A DNA stretch of 64,000 bases from Arcicella aurantiaca (GTDB lineage Bacteria; Bacteroidota; Bacteroidia; Cytophagales; Spirosomataceae), in NCBI RefSeq assembly GCF_003148625.1, contig NZ_QGGO01000014.1:62001-126000 (forward strand), in the 5' to 3' direction. Shown here in pieces: positions 19,253 through 26,819 of this stretch (position 1 is its first letter; each line of letters starts with the position of its first letter). The position numbers and the translations under genes were made by a program. The notes beneath the pieces are model-generated. The model had not been told where the DNA came from and made no database searches. It worked only from the letters and a program-made list of their open reading frames with translations.

Positions 19253-20080
19253 ATGACCATAGATTCGCATCAACATTTTTGGAAATACAATGCACAAACT
19301 CACGATTGGATAACAGATGATATGAGCATTATTCAACGTGATTTTTTACCTGCTGATTTAGAACCAATTTTAAAACAAAATAATATTGACGGTTGTGTGG
19401 CTGTTCAAGCTGACCAAAGTGAAGCTGAAACCGATTTTTTGATTGAATTGGCTGAAAAAAATAGTTTTATAAAAGGAGTTGTTGGTTGGGTTGATTTATT
19501 AGCCGACGATGTTTACGAAAGTTTAGAACATTATTCTCAATTTGAAAAAGTTAAAGGTTTTAGACATATTGTTCAAGGTGAAAGCGATTCTGAATTCATG
19601 TTGCGTCCAAAATTTAAGAATGGAATTACTGAATTAGGAGCTTACGATTTTACGTATGATATTTTGATTTATCACTTTCAGTTGGAACAAGCCATCAATT
19701 TAGCCAAACTTTTCCCTGAGCAAAAATTCGTTGTTGACCATATTGCCAAACCAGATATTAAGTCGGGTGAATATGCTGAATGGCAGACCAATATTAAAAA
19801 ATTGGCTTTGCATCAAAATGTTTATTGCAAGGTTTCGGGCATGGTAACTGAAGGAGAATGGAAAGGTTGGAAAAATGCCGATTTTAAAATTTATCTTGAT
19901 ACCGTTGTAAAAGCTTTCGGAACAGAAAGATTAATGTACGGTTCTGACTGGCCAGTTTGTTTAGTAGCGGGAAATTATGAAGAACAACTAAATATTGTAC
20001 AAGAATATTTTTCTTCATTTTCAACTTTAGAAAAGAAGAAAATTATGGGCGGTAATGCCGTTAAATTTTACAAATTATAA
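19253..20080 (+). CDS. Amidohydrolase, probably L-fuconolactonase
   Basis: A 275-residue amidohydrolase_2 (COG3618-type) TIM-barrel enzyme. 'DSHQHFW' (H6, H8) starts the metal site, 'VVDHIAKPDI' gives a central His, 'YCKVSGMVTE' is a typical strand, and 'YGSDWPVC' has the catalytic Asp. Family members hydrolyse sugar lactones such as L-fuconolactone and L-rhamnonolactone. In this operon it would open L-fucono-lactone to L-fuconate. It follows the repeat element and precedes the fucose dehydrogenase-like SDR by 33 nt. Confidence 0.87.
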   Translation: MTIDSHQHFWKYNAQTHDWITDDMSIIQRDFLPADLEPILKQNNIDGCVAVQADQSEAETDFLIELAEKNSFIKGVVGWVDLLADDVYESLEHYSQFEKVKGFRHIVQGESDSEFMLRPKFKNGITELGAYDFTYDILIYHFQLEQAINLAKLFPEQKFVVDHIAKPDIKSGEYAEWQTNIKKLALHQNVYCKVSGMVTEGEWKGWKNADFKIYLDTVVKAFGTERLMYGSDWPVCLVAGNYEEQLNIVQEYFSSFSTLEKKKIMGGNAVKFYKL

Positions 20081-20113
20081 GTACATAACCTTACCTCAAC
20101 ACTTAAATTAATC

Positions 20114-20896
20114 ATGAATTTAGGACTAAAAGAAAAAGTAATTATTGTTTCAGGAGGTGCAAAAGGCATCGGCGAAGGCATTTCGGGTGTTTTGGCAACA
20201 GAGGGAGCTTATGTTGCGATTGTTGGAAGAAACGAAGCTGACAATCAAAAAGCGATTGATAAAATACAAGCTGCGGGCGGACAAGCATGGTCATTTGTAG
20301 CAGAATTATCCGACCCAAATGAATGTGCAAAAGCAGTTTTTGAAGTGGTAGAAAAATTTGGAAGAATAGATGGTTTAGTCAATAACGCAGGTGTAAATGA
20401 TGGCGTTGGTTTAGAAAATGGTACGTATGAAAAATTTGTACAATCTCTTCATAGCAACCTAATTCACTATTATTTATTGGCTCATCATGCTTTGCCATAT
20501 TTGAAAGAATCTAAAGGAGCAATTGTAAATATTGGTTCAAAAACCGCTGAAACTGGTCAGGGTGGAACATCCGCTTATGCTGCCTCAAATGGTGGACGTA
20601 ATGCTCTAACCCGTGAATGGGCAGTGGAATTACTCCAATATGGTATTCGTGTAAATGCCGTAATTGTAGCAGAATGTTATACGCCATTGTACGACCGTTG
20701 GATAAAAACTTTACCAAATCCAGAAGAAACTTTAGCAAAAATTACCGATAAAATTCCGTTGGGAAAAAGAATGACAACTTCGGAGGAAATTGCGAATATG
20801 GTAGCTTTCTTGATGTCGAAGCGTTCGAGCCATACAACGGGACAAATTATTTATGTGGACGGTGGATATACGCACCTCGACAGAGCTTTATTGTAA
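20114..20896 (+). CDS. SDR, L-fucose dehydrogenase-like, with Asn at the catalytic Lys position
   Basis: A 260-residue short-chain dehydrogenase: 'SGGAKGIGEGI' is the nucleotide loop, 'LVNNAGVND' and 'NIGSKTAETGQGGTSAY' follow. The segment from about residue 160 ('ALTREWAVELLQYGIRVNAV', then 'AECYTPLYDRW') is characteristic of L-fucose dehydrogenases. The classical YxxxK motif here reads Y155-A-A-S-N159, so the catalytic Lys is Asn (codon AAT). The enzyme might use a different proton relay, or be impaired. Operon context supports oxidation of L-fucose to its lactone. A rho-independent terminator follows. Confidence 0.8.
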   Translation: MNLGLKEKVIIVSGGAKGIGEGISGVLATEGAYVAIVGRNEADNQKAIDKIQAAGGQAWSFVAELSDPNECAKAVFEVVEKFGRIDGLVNNAGVNDGVGLENGTYEKFVQSLHSNLIHYYLLAHHALPYLKESKGAIVNIGSKTAETGQGGTSAYAASNGGRNALTREWAVELLQYGIRVNAVIVAECYTPLYDRWIKTLPNPEETLAKITDKIPLGKRMTTSEEIANMVAFLMSKRSSHTTGQIIYVDGGYTHLDRALL

Positions 20897-20922
20897 AAAT
20901 CACTGAGTATTACTAAAAAACG

Positions 20923-20958
20923 ACCTTGTTTGATGTCTTCAAGCAAGGTTTTTTATTT
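20923..20958 (+). terminator. Rho-independent terminator ending the fucose-like operon
   Basis: ACCTTGTTTGA pairs with TCAAGCAAGGT (one G-T wobble) around a 5-nt loop, followed by TTTTTATTTT. It starts 27 nt after the stop codon of the SDR gene. Confidence 0.85.
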
Positions 20959-21018
20959 TCCCTTAACATATAGAATAGTATAATATTATACCAATTTTAA
21001 AGATTTGATGCGTACTTT

Positions 21019-21051
21019 ACGGAAGTCGTCGTTCAAAACGACGACTTCCGT
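21019..21051. repeat. Perfect GTCGTCGTT hairpin in the gap before the ribokinase
   Basis: ACGGAAGTCGTCGTT and AACGACGACTTCCGT form a perfect 15-bp stem with a 3-nt loop. Outer bases also repeat in inverted form (GCGTA near 21010, TACGC near 21062). It is GC-richer than its surroundings and has no T-run, so it looks like a repeat element rather than a simple terminator. Confidence 0.75.
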
Positions 21052-21150
21052 TGAGACTCAGATACGCAATACCTTTTTTAGGTTAATATTAATTTCAGAT
21101 TGTATTTTATTTGCAATAAGCGTATATTCAAACTCAAAAAAGATAAAATA

Positions 21151-22053
21151 ATGACGCAAAAAAAGATTTATGTAATTGGGAGTTCAAATACTGACATGGT
21201 TATTAAATCAAGTAAATTACCTGCTGCGGGAGAGACTATTATTGGAGAAGACTTTTTGATGAATGCGGGAGGAAAAGGGGCAAATCAAGCAGTGGCATCG
21301 GCAAAATTAGGTGGAGACATTATTTTTGTCAGTAAAGTCGGAAATGATATTTTTGGGAAACAAGCTATTGAGGGTTTTGAAGAAGTGGGAATCAATATCG
21401 ATTTCGTATTTGTGGATGATAAAAATCCATCGGGAATTGCCCTTATTTTAGTAGATGAAAAAGGCGAAAACAGTATTTCGGTAGCGTCGGGTGCAAATGC
21501 AAATTTACATTTTCCAGAAGTTGAAAAAGCCCTTCAAAATATCACAGAAGGAGATATTGTTTTGATTCAATTAGAAATTCCAATCTCGACCATTGAAGAA
21601 ACTATCAAATTTTGTCATCATAAAAAAGCAACGATTATTTTAAACCCTGCTCCTGCTCAAAAAATAGATGAATCAGTTTTTCCATATATTTCTTTTATCA
21701 CGCCAAATGAAACAGAAGCAGAATTATTAACTGGCATAAAAGTAACTGACCTCGAAACTGCTAAGTTAGCTTCAGAAGAATTCCATAAAAAAGGTATTGA
21801 AAATGTTATCATCACTTTAGGCTCAAAAGGTGCATTTCTGCATAATTCAAAAACACAAAAATTGATTTCCTCTCCTATTGTAAAAGCCGTTGATACAACT
21901 GCGGCTGGAGATGTTTTTAATGGTGCATTAACCGTGGCACTTTCTAAAGATGTAGTATTAGAACAAGCGATAGAATTCGCCTGCAAAGTTGCCTCCATTT
22001 CCGTAACTCGAATGGGAGCTCAAGCCTCCGCTCCTTTGCTTGCTGAAATTTAA
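21151..22053 (+). CDS. rbsK: Ribokinase (PfkB family)
   Basis: A 300-residue PfkB-family sugar kinase. 'VIGSSNTDMVIK' and 'GGKGANQAVASAKLGG' are family signature 1, and 'DTTAAGDVFNGAL' is signature 2 with catalytic base D254 in the anion-hole sequence. 'NPAPAQKI' and 'PNETEAELLTG' are typical of ribokinases. The enzyme phosphorylates D-ribose at O5. The longer ORF (from 21100) adds 17 unlikely residues, so the ATG at 21151 was chosen. The gene has its own hairpin downstream and a foldback element separates it from the next SDR. Confidence 0.9.
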   Translation: MTQKKIYVIGSSNTDMVIKSSKLPAAGETIIGEDFLMNAGGKGANQAVASAKLGGDIIFVSKVGNDIFGKQAIEGFEEVGINIDFVFVDDKNPSGIALILVDEKGENSISVASGANANLHFPEVEKALQNITEGDIVLIQLEIPISTIEETIKFCHHKKATIILNPAPAQKIDESVFPYISFITPNETEAELLTGIKVTDLETAKLASEEFHKKGIENVIITLGSKGAFLHNSKTQKLISSPIVKAVDTTAAGDVFNGALTVALSKDVVLEQAIEFACKVASISVTRMGAQASAPLLAEI

Positions 22054-22067
22054 AAAGATTCCTTATC

Positions 22068-22105
22068 AGGAGATTAACTAATTTTTGAAAATTAGCGAAT
22101 CTCCT
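22068..22105 (+). terminator. Long hairpin after the ribokinase gene
   Basis: AGGAGATT and AATCTCCT flank an inner CTAATTTT/AAAATTAG stem; together they form a nearly continuous 18-bp hairpin 15 nt after the rbsK stop. There is no T-run after it, so it may be an attenuator or repeat rather than a full terminator. Confidence 0.5.
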
Positions 22106-22111
22106 ACTTCC

Positions 22112-22325
22112 GTGGATGGTCTCTCGACCAGTCCACTCGTGCGAAAGCAATTCGTTAGTTTTCCAAATAAATGAATCAATCATAAATAGGAAATTCACCA
22201 TCTCCTGCCGTTGTCTGTGTCTCCACAGACGACCCCAATGTATCGTCTGTGGAGACACAGACAACGGCAGGAAGGATTTGCTTTCGCACAATGGCTGGTC
22301 AGGAGACGCAGCCACGGGACGGAGT
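22112..22325. repeat. Foldback (MITE-like) element with a 30-bp perfect inner palindrome
   Basis: The arms 22203-22232 and 22243-22272 are perfect 30-bp inverted repeats around a 10-nt loop. Outside them, 22125-22150 (GACCAGTCCACTCGTGCGAA, then AGCAA) and 22275-22300 (TTTGCTTTCGCACAATGGCTGGTC region) form a second, imperfect inverted pair. The whole is GC-richer than the flanking DNA. No transposase is present. It fills most of the 341-bp gap between rbsK and the SDR. Apart from the hairpin at 22068, no gene is seen in this stretch. Confidence 0.8.
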
Positions 22326-22394
22326 GGTTCTAACGACCAAGTAAAGAAATACACAACAATTTAAAAATCACCCAAAAAAAGAAATCCAACAAAA

Positions 22395-23162
22395 ATGACA
22401 AATAATTCCTTTCAAAATCAAGTAGCTATCGTCACAGGTGCGGGAATCGGTATTGGCTTTGAAGTCGCTCGACAATTGGCTTCTTTGGGGGTAAAAGTAG
22501 TTTTAAATGATATTGATGATGTTTTAGCAAAAATTGCCAGTCAAAAAATCATTGAACAAGGCGGTATTTGTGAAGCATTTGGCGGAGATATTTCTGAAAT
22601 AAATGTCATTAATGGCATTGTAGCTTTTGCCGTTAAAAAATTCGGGCAATTAGATATTTTAATTGCCAATGCGGGCATTACCACCTTTGGTAATTTCTTG
22701 GAATATCACCCCGAATCCATGCAAAAACTCTTGCAAGTGAATTTATTTGGTACATTTTTCTTAACGCAAGCGGCTACCAAACAAATGGTTTTGCAAGGCA
22801 ATGGAGGCAGTATTTTATTAACGTCTTCCGTAACTGCCCACCAAGCTCACGAAAATTTAGCAGCTTATGGCATGACCAAAGCAGGCATTGAACAATTAGC
22901 TAAAAACTTAGTAATTGACCTTTCTCCTCATCAAATCAACATCAATACCATTGCTCCTGGGGCAACTTTAACCGAAAGAACCCTCCAAGATTCAGAATAT
23001 ATTTCTACATGGTCACGTATTACCCCCACAGGCAGGCCATCAACCGTACAGGATATTGCCAACGCTGCTGTATTTTTGGTTTCTCCTTTGTCCCGACAAA
23101 TTACGGGACAAAGTTTAGTGATTGATGGCGGTTGGACTTCCGTAGGCGTTTCGCCTTATTGA
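22395..23162 (+). CDS. SDR-family oxidoreductase of unknown substrate
   Basis: A 255-residue classical short-chain dehydrogenase with 'TGAGIGIGFEVARQL' (nucleotide loop), 'LIANAGITTFG', Ser in 'LTSSVTAHQ', catalytic 'YGMTK', and 'LVIDGGWTSVG' at the C-terminus. The layout is near glucose 1-dehydrogenase or 3-oxoacyl reductase types; the Asp after the second strand ('LNDIDD') suggests NAD preference. Its neighbours are sugar genes, so a sugar substrate is likely, but nothing more can be said. It lies after the foldback element and before a large dehydrogenase gene. Confidence 0.8.
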   Translation: MTNNSFQNQVAIVTGAGIGIGFEVARQLASLGVKVVLNDIDDVLAKIASQKIIEQGGICEAFGGDISEINVINGIVAFAVKKFGQLDILIANAGITTFGNFLEYHPESMQKLLQVNLFGTFFLTQAATKQMVLQGNGGSILLTSSVTAHQAHENLAAYGMTKAGIEQLAKNLVIDLSPHQININTIAPGATLTERTLQDSEYISTWSRITPTGRPSTVQDIANAAVFLVSPLSRQITGQSLVIDGGWTSVGVSPY

Positions 23163-23301
23163 TTTTCGATGATTGTATTTCGATGTTCAATTTTGGCTTT
23201 TCGATGGTCGGAATAATAAACGTCAATCTGAATTCAAATAACTCGTCAGTAAAAAATCAAGCGTACAACCTTTTAAACATAATATTACTATTTAACAATC
23301 C

Positions 23302-26300
23302 ATGTACATGAAATCTCCTATTTGCAGAATTTCAATTCTTGCGATTTCATCTGCTTTAACAATTGTCAATACTGCCGTTGCTCAGAAAAAAGCTCCTGTC
23401 GTAAAACCAATGGTAGTTCGTGAAGACCCCAAAACGGTACTTTCCAAAGCAAAAGAAATTCGTGAGAAAACTGCCATCAAAGTTGCCGATGGTTTACAAG
23501 TAAGCCTTTGGGCATCAGATTCCCTTGCTCCTGACCCAGTTGCTATGTCGATTGATGATTGGGGCAAAGTCTATTTAATTAGAACCAATCGTCAGAAAAA
23601 CTCAGAATTTGATATTCGTGGTCACCGTGATTGGATGACAGAATCTATCAGCTTAAAAACAGTTGAAGATAGACGTGCATTTTTGAGAAAAATCTTCGCT
23701 TCTGATAAAAGCGACAAAAATGGTTGGTTGAAAGACTTAAATGAAGATGGCGTTCACGATTGGAAGGACTTGAAAGTTGAAAAAGACGAAGTTTGGAAAA
23801 TTGAAGATAAAAACAACGATGGCATTGCCGAGACTTCAACCAGAGTTTTGAATGATTTTAACGATGAAATTACGGACGTTGCAGGAGGTATTTTAGTCCG
23901 TAAAAAAGACGCATTTATCAGTATTGCTCCAGACGTTTGGCGTTTGAAAGATACCAATGGTGACGGTGTTTATGACCAAAAAACATCAATTAGTCACGGG
24001 TATGGCGTTCACATTGGTTTTAGTGGACATGGTATGTCTGGTTTGATTGAAGGTCCAGATGGAAAACTTTATTGGAATATTGGCGATATTGGAGCAAATA
24101 TTACCACAACAGATGGTAAGAAATTTGAACACCCGAATTCAGGAATAATTGCCCGTTCAAATCCAGATGGTAGTGATTTTGAAATCTTTGCTTCGGGTTT
24201 AAGAAATACGCACGAATTCGTTTTTGACGATTACGGAAACTTAATCTCTTCAGATAACGACGGCGATTACCCCGGTGAAAGCGAGCGTTTAGTACACGTC
24301 GTTCAAGGTTCAGATGCAGGTTGGCGTTCAAACTGGCAATATGGTAAATACACCGACCCTAAGAACAATAAATACAACGTTTGGATGAATGAAAAACTTT
24401 TCAAACCACGTTGGGACGGACAAGCAGCGTACATCGTTCCGCCAATCATGAATTATCATAATGGTCCAACGGGAATGGTGTACAATCCCGGAACAGCCTT
24501 GGGTTCAGATTGGAAAAATAAATTCTTCTTAGTTGAATTTGTTGGAACGCCAACTCGTTCACACATTTGGTCTTTTGGCTTAAAACCTAAAGGAGCTTCT
24601 TTTGAATTAGATGGTGAAAAAGACATTGTAAGCGGTATTTTACCTACAGGTATCAGATTTGGTCCAGACGGAGCATTATACGCCGCTGACTGGATAAATG
24701 GCTGGGACACAAAGAATTACGGAAGAGTTTGGAAAGTTGATGTTACCAATGATAAAAATGATTTAGAAGCTCTCAGAACCGAAACAAAACGTTTAATTCA
24801 GTTGGATTATGCTAAACAAACAACTGATATGCTGTTTACTTTGCTCGGCAATGTTGATATGCGTATTCGTCAGAAAGCACAGTTTGAATTGGTTGAAAGA
24901 GGTGCAACAGGTTTAGCAGTTTTGAAAAAAGCAATCGCTCAGCGTAGCGACGCCCGAACTGACAATCAATTAGCAAGAATTCACGGTATTTGGGGTGTTG
25001 GACAAATTGCAAGAAAAGATAAAAGTGTTGCTCCAACTTTGATTGGACTTTTAGGTGATAAAGATGCTGAAATTATCGTTCAAGCTGCCAAAATGATTGG
25101 TGATGCTAAAATTACAGGAGCAGGAAGTACTTTAATTGCTCTTTTGAAAAATGATAATCCAAGAGTGAAATTTTATAGTGCGGAGGCATTAGGAAAAACG
25201 GCTCAACAAGATGCAGTTCAGCCTTTGATTGATATGCTTTCTGCCAATAATGATACAGATTTGTATTTGCGTCATGCGGGTGTTTTAGCTTTATCGAAAA
25301 TTGGAAAAGTTGAACCAATTTTAGCTTTGGCAAATAATTCAAGTAAGGCTTTGAGAACGGCAGCAGTTTTAGTGTTGAGAAGATTAGGCAATCCAAATAT
25401 TGCTACTTTCTTGAAAGACCAAGACGAATATATTGTTACAGAAGCGGCTCGTGGAATTAACGATGATTTGTCGATTACGGCAGCTTTACCTGCACTTGCA
25501 TCTGTTCTAAACGAAAAAAGATTTACGACTGAACCACTTTTAAGAAGAGCAATCAATGCAGCTTTGAGAGTTGGTGGAGAGAAAGAATTAGATGCTTTAA
25601 TTGCATTTTCTACAAGAACTGACATTGATGACAACATTAAATCTGAAGCAATTGCTACTTTAGGAACTTGGGTAAGCCCATCTCCTACCGACAGAGTTGA
25701 CGGTCGTTATCGTGGCGTTATCAAACGTGATGTGGCTTTGGTAAAAGCGAAAATCAAGCCTCATGTAAGCAATTTCTTGAAGGAAACTAATCCAGAAACC
25801 ATTATTGCTATGGCTGGTTTAATTTCAGAATTGAATATGACGGAAGCCAACGACCAATTGGCGAAAATCTATGCTGAAAGCTCAAACGAAAAAGTTAAAG
25901 TGGCGATTTTACCAGCTCTTAATCAGTTGAAATACAAAGGAATGGAGGACGTTATTAAGAGCGGAATGGACGACAAAACAGAATCAGTTAGGACTACTTC
26001 AATCGGACTTTTGAACAATAACAATGTTTCAAAAGAGAATTTACCTGTTTTAGTAAATACTATTTTCACAAAAGGCGGAATCAAAGAACAACAACAACTT
26101 TTGACCGTTTTGGGTAAAATGGAAGCTGATAAAACAAAAGTGATTTTATCAGATTTGATTGAGCAATTGAAGAATAATAAAATTTCTCCAAGTCTTTCTT
26201 TAGAGTTAAAAGAAACGGTTGATGCTTCGGGAATCGAAGAATTAAAAGCAAAAATTGCAGGTTTGAAAAAAGCAGATTCATTCTTGGGTGAATATGCAGA

Positions 26301-26730
26301 ATCGCTTCATGGTGGAAACAGACAGGAAGGAAAAAACATTTTCAATTATAACAGTACTGCTCAGTGTGTTCGTTGCCATACAATTGGTAGCGGAGAAGGT
26401 GGTTCGGTTGGTCCTCCATTGACTAAAATCGCCAGCACTTTAACAAGAGAACAAATTTTACAAGCTCTTGTAGAACCAAGTGCAAGACTTTCTCCCGGTT
26501 ATGGAAGTGTAATTTTAACACTTATTGACGGACAAGAAGTGAATGGAATCTTGGCAAAAGAAACTGCCACAGAATTGACCATTACGACCAATGAAGCAGA
26601 ACCTTTAGTTGTGCCAGTGGCAAGAATCAAGAAAAGAGAAAACGTAGCATCTGGAATGCCTCCAATGGGAAGTTTACTTTCTAAAAGAGAAATCAGAGAC
26701 GTTGTAGAATATTTGAGTACATTACAATAA
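23302..26730 (+). CDS. Large exported sugar-dehydrogenase-like protein with HEAT repeats and cytochrome c domain
   Basis: This is a 1142-residue secreted protein (signal peptide to about residue 27, 'TAVAQKKA'). Residues ~50-490 form a beta-propeller dehydrogenase-like domain ('GLQVSLWASDSLAPDP', 'GPDGKLYWNIGDIG', 'TGIRFGPDGALYAADWINGW'), with three Ca-binding-like loops ('DLNEDGVHDW', 'DKNNDGIAET', 'DTNGDGVYDQ'). HEAT-type repeats fill ~510-990. A c-type cytochrome domain ends the protein: C1022-V-R-C1025-H1026 is the haem motif. This is the layout of 'putative membrane-bound dehydrogenase' proteins (TIGR02604/02603 class), which may oxidise sugars in the periplasm; the substrate is unknown. 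Confidence 0.85.
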   Translation: MYMKSPICRISILAISSALTIVNTAVAQKKAPVVKPMVVREDPKTVLSKAKEIREKTAIKVADGLQVSLWASDSLAPDPVAMSIDDWGKVYLIRTNRQKNSEFDIRGHRDWMTESISLKTVEDRRAFLRKIFASDKSDKNGWLKDLNEDGVHDWKDLKVEKDEVWKIEDKNNDGIAETSTRVLNDFNDEITDVAGGILVRKKDAFISIAPDVWRLKDTNGDGVYDQKTSISHGYGVHIGFSGHGMSGLIEGPDGKLYWNIGDIGANITTTDGKKFEHPNSGIIARSNPDGSDFEIFASGLRNTHEFVFDDYGNLISSDNDGDYPGESERLVHVVQGSDAGWRSNWQYGKYTDPKNNKYNVWMNEKLFKPRWDGQAAYIVPPIMNYHNGPTGMVYNPGTALGSDWKNKFFLVEFVGTPTRSHIWSFGLKPKGASFELDGEKDIVSGILPTGIRFGPDGALYAADWINGWDTKNYGRVWKVDVTNDKNDLEALRTETKRLIQLDYAKQTTDMLFTLLGNVDMRIRQKAQFELVERGATGLAVLKKAIAQRSDARTDNQLARIHGIWGVGQIARKDKSVAPTLIGLLGDKDAEIIVQAAKMIGDAKITGAGSTLIALLKNDNPRVKFYSAEALGKTAQQDAVQPLIDMLSANNDTDLYLRHAGVLALSKIGKVEPILALANNSSKALRTAAVLVLRRLGNPNIATFLKDQDEYIVTEAARGINDDLSITAALPALASVLNEKRFTTEPLLRRAINAALRVGGEKELDALIAFSTRTDIDDNIKSEAIATLGTWVSPSPTDRVDGRYRGVIKRDVALVKAKIKPHVSNFLKETNPETIIAMAGLISELNMTEANDQLAKIYAESSNEKVKVAILPALNQLKYKGMEDVIKSGMDDKTESVRTTSIGLLNNNNVSKENLPVLVNTIFTKGGIKEQQQLLTVLGKMEADKTKVILSDLIEQLKNNKISPSLSLELKETVDASGIEELKAKIAGLKKADSFLGEYAESLHGGNRQEGKNIFNYNSTAQCVRCHTIGSGEGGSVGPPLTKIASTLTREQILQALVEPSARLSPGYGSVILTLIDGQEVNGILAKETATELTITTNEAEPLVVPVARIKKRENVASGMPPMGSLLSKREIRDVVEYLSTLQ

Positions 26731-26750
26731 AATAAAGTTTGATTAACAAA

Positions 26751-26789
26751 AAACGTCGATAAGTTTAAGGCTTATCGACGTTTTTTTGT
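26751..26789 (+). terminator. Rho-independent terminator of the large dehydrogenase gene
   Basis: AAACGTCGATAAG and CTTATCGACGTTT make a 13-bp stem with a 7-nt loop, followed by TTTT. It lies about 20 nt after the stop codon. Confidence 0.85.
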
Positions 26790-26814
26790 AACACGGGAAT
26801 CTTTCCCGTGATAC
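26788..26814. repeat. GTAACAC-framed palindrome with a different core
   Basis: GTAACACGGGAATCTTTCCCGTGATAC has the same outer GTAACAC...GTGxTAC frame as the family at 5978 and 17370, but its inner core is CACGGGAA/TTCCCGTG rather than CAGACTTTAGTCTG. It ends 6 nt from the stop codon of the minus-strand lipoprotein hydrolase, the same spacing as at 6037/6044. Confidence 0.6.
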
Positions 26815-26819
26815 AAAAA

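Noticed and set aside
22116-22364. 82-residue ORF (plus) and 136-residue ORF (minus, 21944-22354) in the rbsK-SDR gap
   Set aside because: Both are generated by the foldback element; they overlap rbsK or lack any protein-like composition.
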